The notes beneath the pieces were generated by a model. That model was given only the letters and a program-made list of their open reading frames with translations, made no database searches and was not told the origin of the DNA. The position numbers and the translations under genes were made by a program. 64,000 nucleotides of DNA from Sphingomonas_R arantia (GTDB lineage Bacteria; Pseudomonadota; Alphaproteobacteria; Sphingomonadales; Sphingomonadaceae), in assembly GCF_042682045.1 (NCBI RefSeq), contig NZ_JBHUGS010000002.1:744001-808000 (forward strand), read 5' to 3'. Shown here in pieces: positions 62,905 to 64,000 of this stretch (position 1 is its first letter; each line of letters starts with the position of its first letter).

Positions 62905-64000
62905 TCACCCCAACCGCGCCAAAGCCGCCCGCAACCGGTCCGCCTCCGCGGAGCGCAGCGCATGATCCTCACGCGCCTTGGCCACCGCATCCGGCTTCGC
63001 GCGCTCGACGAACGCCGCGCTGCCAAGTCGCCCGGCCAGCGCATCGCGCTCCTTCTCCGCCACCGCGATCCCCTTCGCCAGCCGCGCCCGCTCCGCCTCG
63101 AGGTCGATGACCCCGTCGAGCGGCAGCACGAACGTCGCCTCGTCGACCACCACCTGCGCCGCCCCGCCGGTCGCGGCCTCGAACGACACCGCCTCGATCC
63201 GCGCCAGCCGCGCCAGCACAGCGGCTTGCGACGCCAGCCGCGCCCGCGTCACCTCCGACGCATCGCGCACATGTGCCACCAGCTTCGCCCCCGGCGGCAC
63301 GTTCAGCTCCGCCCGCGCCGCGCGGATCTCGCCCACCAGCCGGATCGTCCAGTCGATCTCCTGGCTCGCCGCCGGATCCATCGCGCCCGCATCCGCCATC
63401 GGCCAGGCCGCAACGATCAGGTCATGATCGCGCGCCGCCAGCGCGTGCCACAGTTCCTCGGTGATGAACGGCATGAACGGATGCAGCATGACCAGGATCT
63501 GGTCGAGCACCCAGCCCGCCAAGGCCCGCGTCTCCGCCGCGGCACCCGCGTCCGCCTCGGCACCCAGCGCCGGCTTGATCAGCTCCAGATACCAGTCGCA
63601 GAACGTCGCCCACACGAACTGGTAAACCGTGTTCGCCGCCTCGTCGAACCGCAGGTCGGCCAGCGCCAGGTCCAGCGCCTGCACCGTCTTCGCCGTCTCG
63701 CCCAGGATCCAGCGGTTGACCGCCTGCTCCGCGCGCGGCGGCTCCAGCATCGTCGATCCGCCGATCCCGTTCGACTGCGCGAACCGCGCCGCATTCCACA
63801 ACTTCGTCGCGAAGTTCCGGTATCCCTCGACGCGCCGCTCATCCAGCTTGATGTCGCGCCCCTGGCTCTCCATCGCCGCCATCGTGAAGCGCAGCGCATC
63901 CGCCCCGTACCGGTCGATCAGCCCGAGCGGATCGACGGTATTGCCCTTCGACTTGGACATCTTCGCCCCGTCCGGCGCGCGCACCAGCCCATGCAGGTAC
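62905..64000 (-). CDS. valS: Valyl-tRNA synthetase, C-terminal part
   Basis: The last ~364 codons; the 5' part lies beyond 64000. Begins in YLHGLV just before the KMSKS loop (AKMSKSKGNTVDP), continues with FATKLWNAARFA, the anticodon-binding domain (FCDWYLELIKP, PFMPFITEELWHAL) and ends in the ValS C-terminal coiled coil (about the last 65 residues, rich in Lys/Glu/Ala). Charges tRNA-Val, one gene for which is at 37520. Confidence 0.95.
   Translation of the reverse strand, partial: YLHGLVRAPDGAKMSKSKGNTVDPLGLIDRYGADALRFTMAAMESQGRDIKLDERRVEGYRNFATKLWNAARFAQSNGIGGSTMLEPPRAEQAVNRWILGETAKTVQALDLALADLRFDEAANTVYQFVWATFCDWYLELIKPALGAEADAGAAAETRALAGWVLDQILVMLHPFMPFITEELWHALAARDHDLIVAAWPMADAGAMDPAASQEIDWTIRLVGEIRAARAELNVPPGAKLVAHVRDASEVTRARLASQAAVLARLARIEAVSFEAATGGAAQVVVDEATFVLPLDGVIDLEAERARLAKGIAVAEKERDALAGRLGSAAFVERAKPDAVAKAREDHALRSAEADRLRAALARLG

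Noticed and set aside
1..64000. Prophage, insertion sequences or integrated elements
   Set aside because: No transposase, integrase, phage structural genes or tRNA-flanking direct repeats were found; the sequence after tRNA-Val is only a terminator.

Overview
The window is high-GC DNA with dense gene packing, and most genes overlap their neighbour by 1-11 bases. Gene content points to an alphaproteobacterium of the Sphingomonadaceae, most likely Sphingomonas. The signs are a CpdR-type regulator beside tRNA-Val, a SapC-family protein, an Entner-Doudoroff operon zwf-edd-glk-eda, a SuhB/MmgR-like small RNA, a TamA/TamB pair, tandem ferritin-like proteins and a DUF11 surface-protein operon. I see no prophage, insertion sequence, CRISPR array or rRNA.

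Layout. 1-6.7 kb (minus strand): the 5' part of an mfd-type helicase, a small DUF1440-like membrane protein, and a branched-chain 2-oxoacid dehydrogenase operon (E1alpha, E1beta, E2). 6.9-14.3 kb (minus): a tightly coupled seven-gene operon with a NodT-type outer-membrane channel, MacA-like adaptor, separate MacB-like ATPase and permease, secreted EF-hand protein, response regulator and sensor kinase. 14.5-21 kb (minus): tamA-tamB. 21-24.8 kb (minus): a PaoABC-type molybdenum hydroxylase, divergent from kdpD-kdpE (plus, 25-28.3 kb). 28.4-32.9 kb: two ferritin-like paralogues, a glycine-zipper protein, an alpha/beta hydrolase, HU and a small secreted protein. 33-36 kb (plus): an FAD-linked oxidase, SapC and cytochrome b561, then a three-hairpin sRNA. 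36-38.5 kb: N-formylglutamate amidohydrolase, cpdR, tRNA-Val(GAC) and a class A beta-lactamase.

38.6-47.4 kb (minus) holds the most unusual block. It is a five-gene operon of exported proteins that all carry DUF11-like strands, including a 1669-residue protein with a predicted C-terminal outer-membrane beta-barrel, preceded by a winged-helix regulator. 47.7-54.8 kb: a phospholipase-D-family protein, the glucose catabolism operon and a phasin. 54.8-55.2 kb is a palindromic-repeat island. 55.2-58 kb: a PhoQP/QseCB-like two-component pair divergent from a BOF-domain exported protein. 58-64 kb: a phosphomannomutase-like HAD enzyme, a flavin-reductase-like protein, fdhD, a lipid kinase, a MATE exporter and the 3' part of valS.

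The genes fit a free-living aerobic heterotroph that burns sugars through the Entner-Doudoroff route and branched-chain amino acids through the BKD complex, with a heavy investment in envelope functions (TamAB, efflux, DUF11 surface operon, envelope-type two-component systems). All calls rest on reading the sequence; no database search was run.
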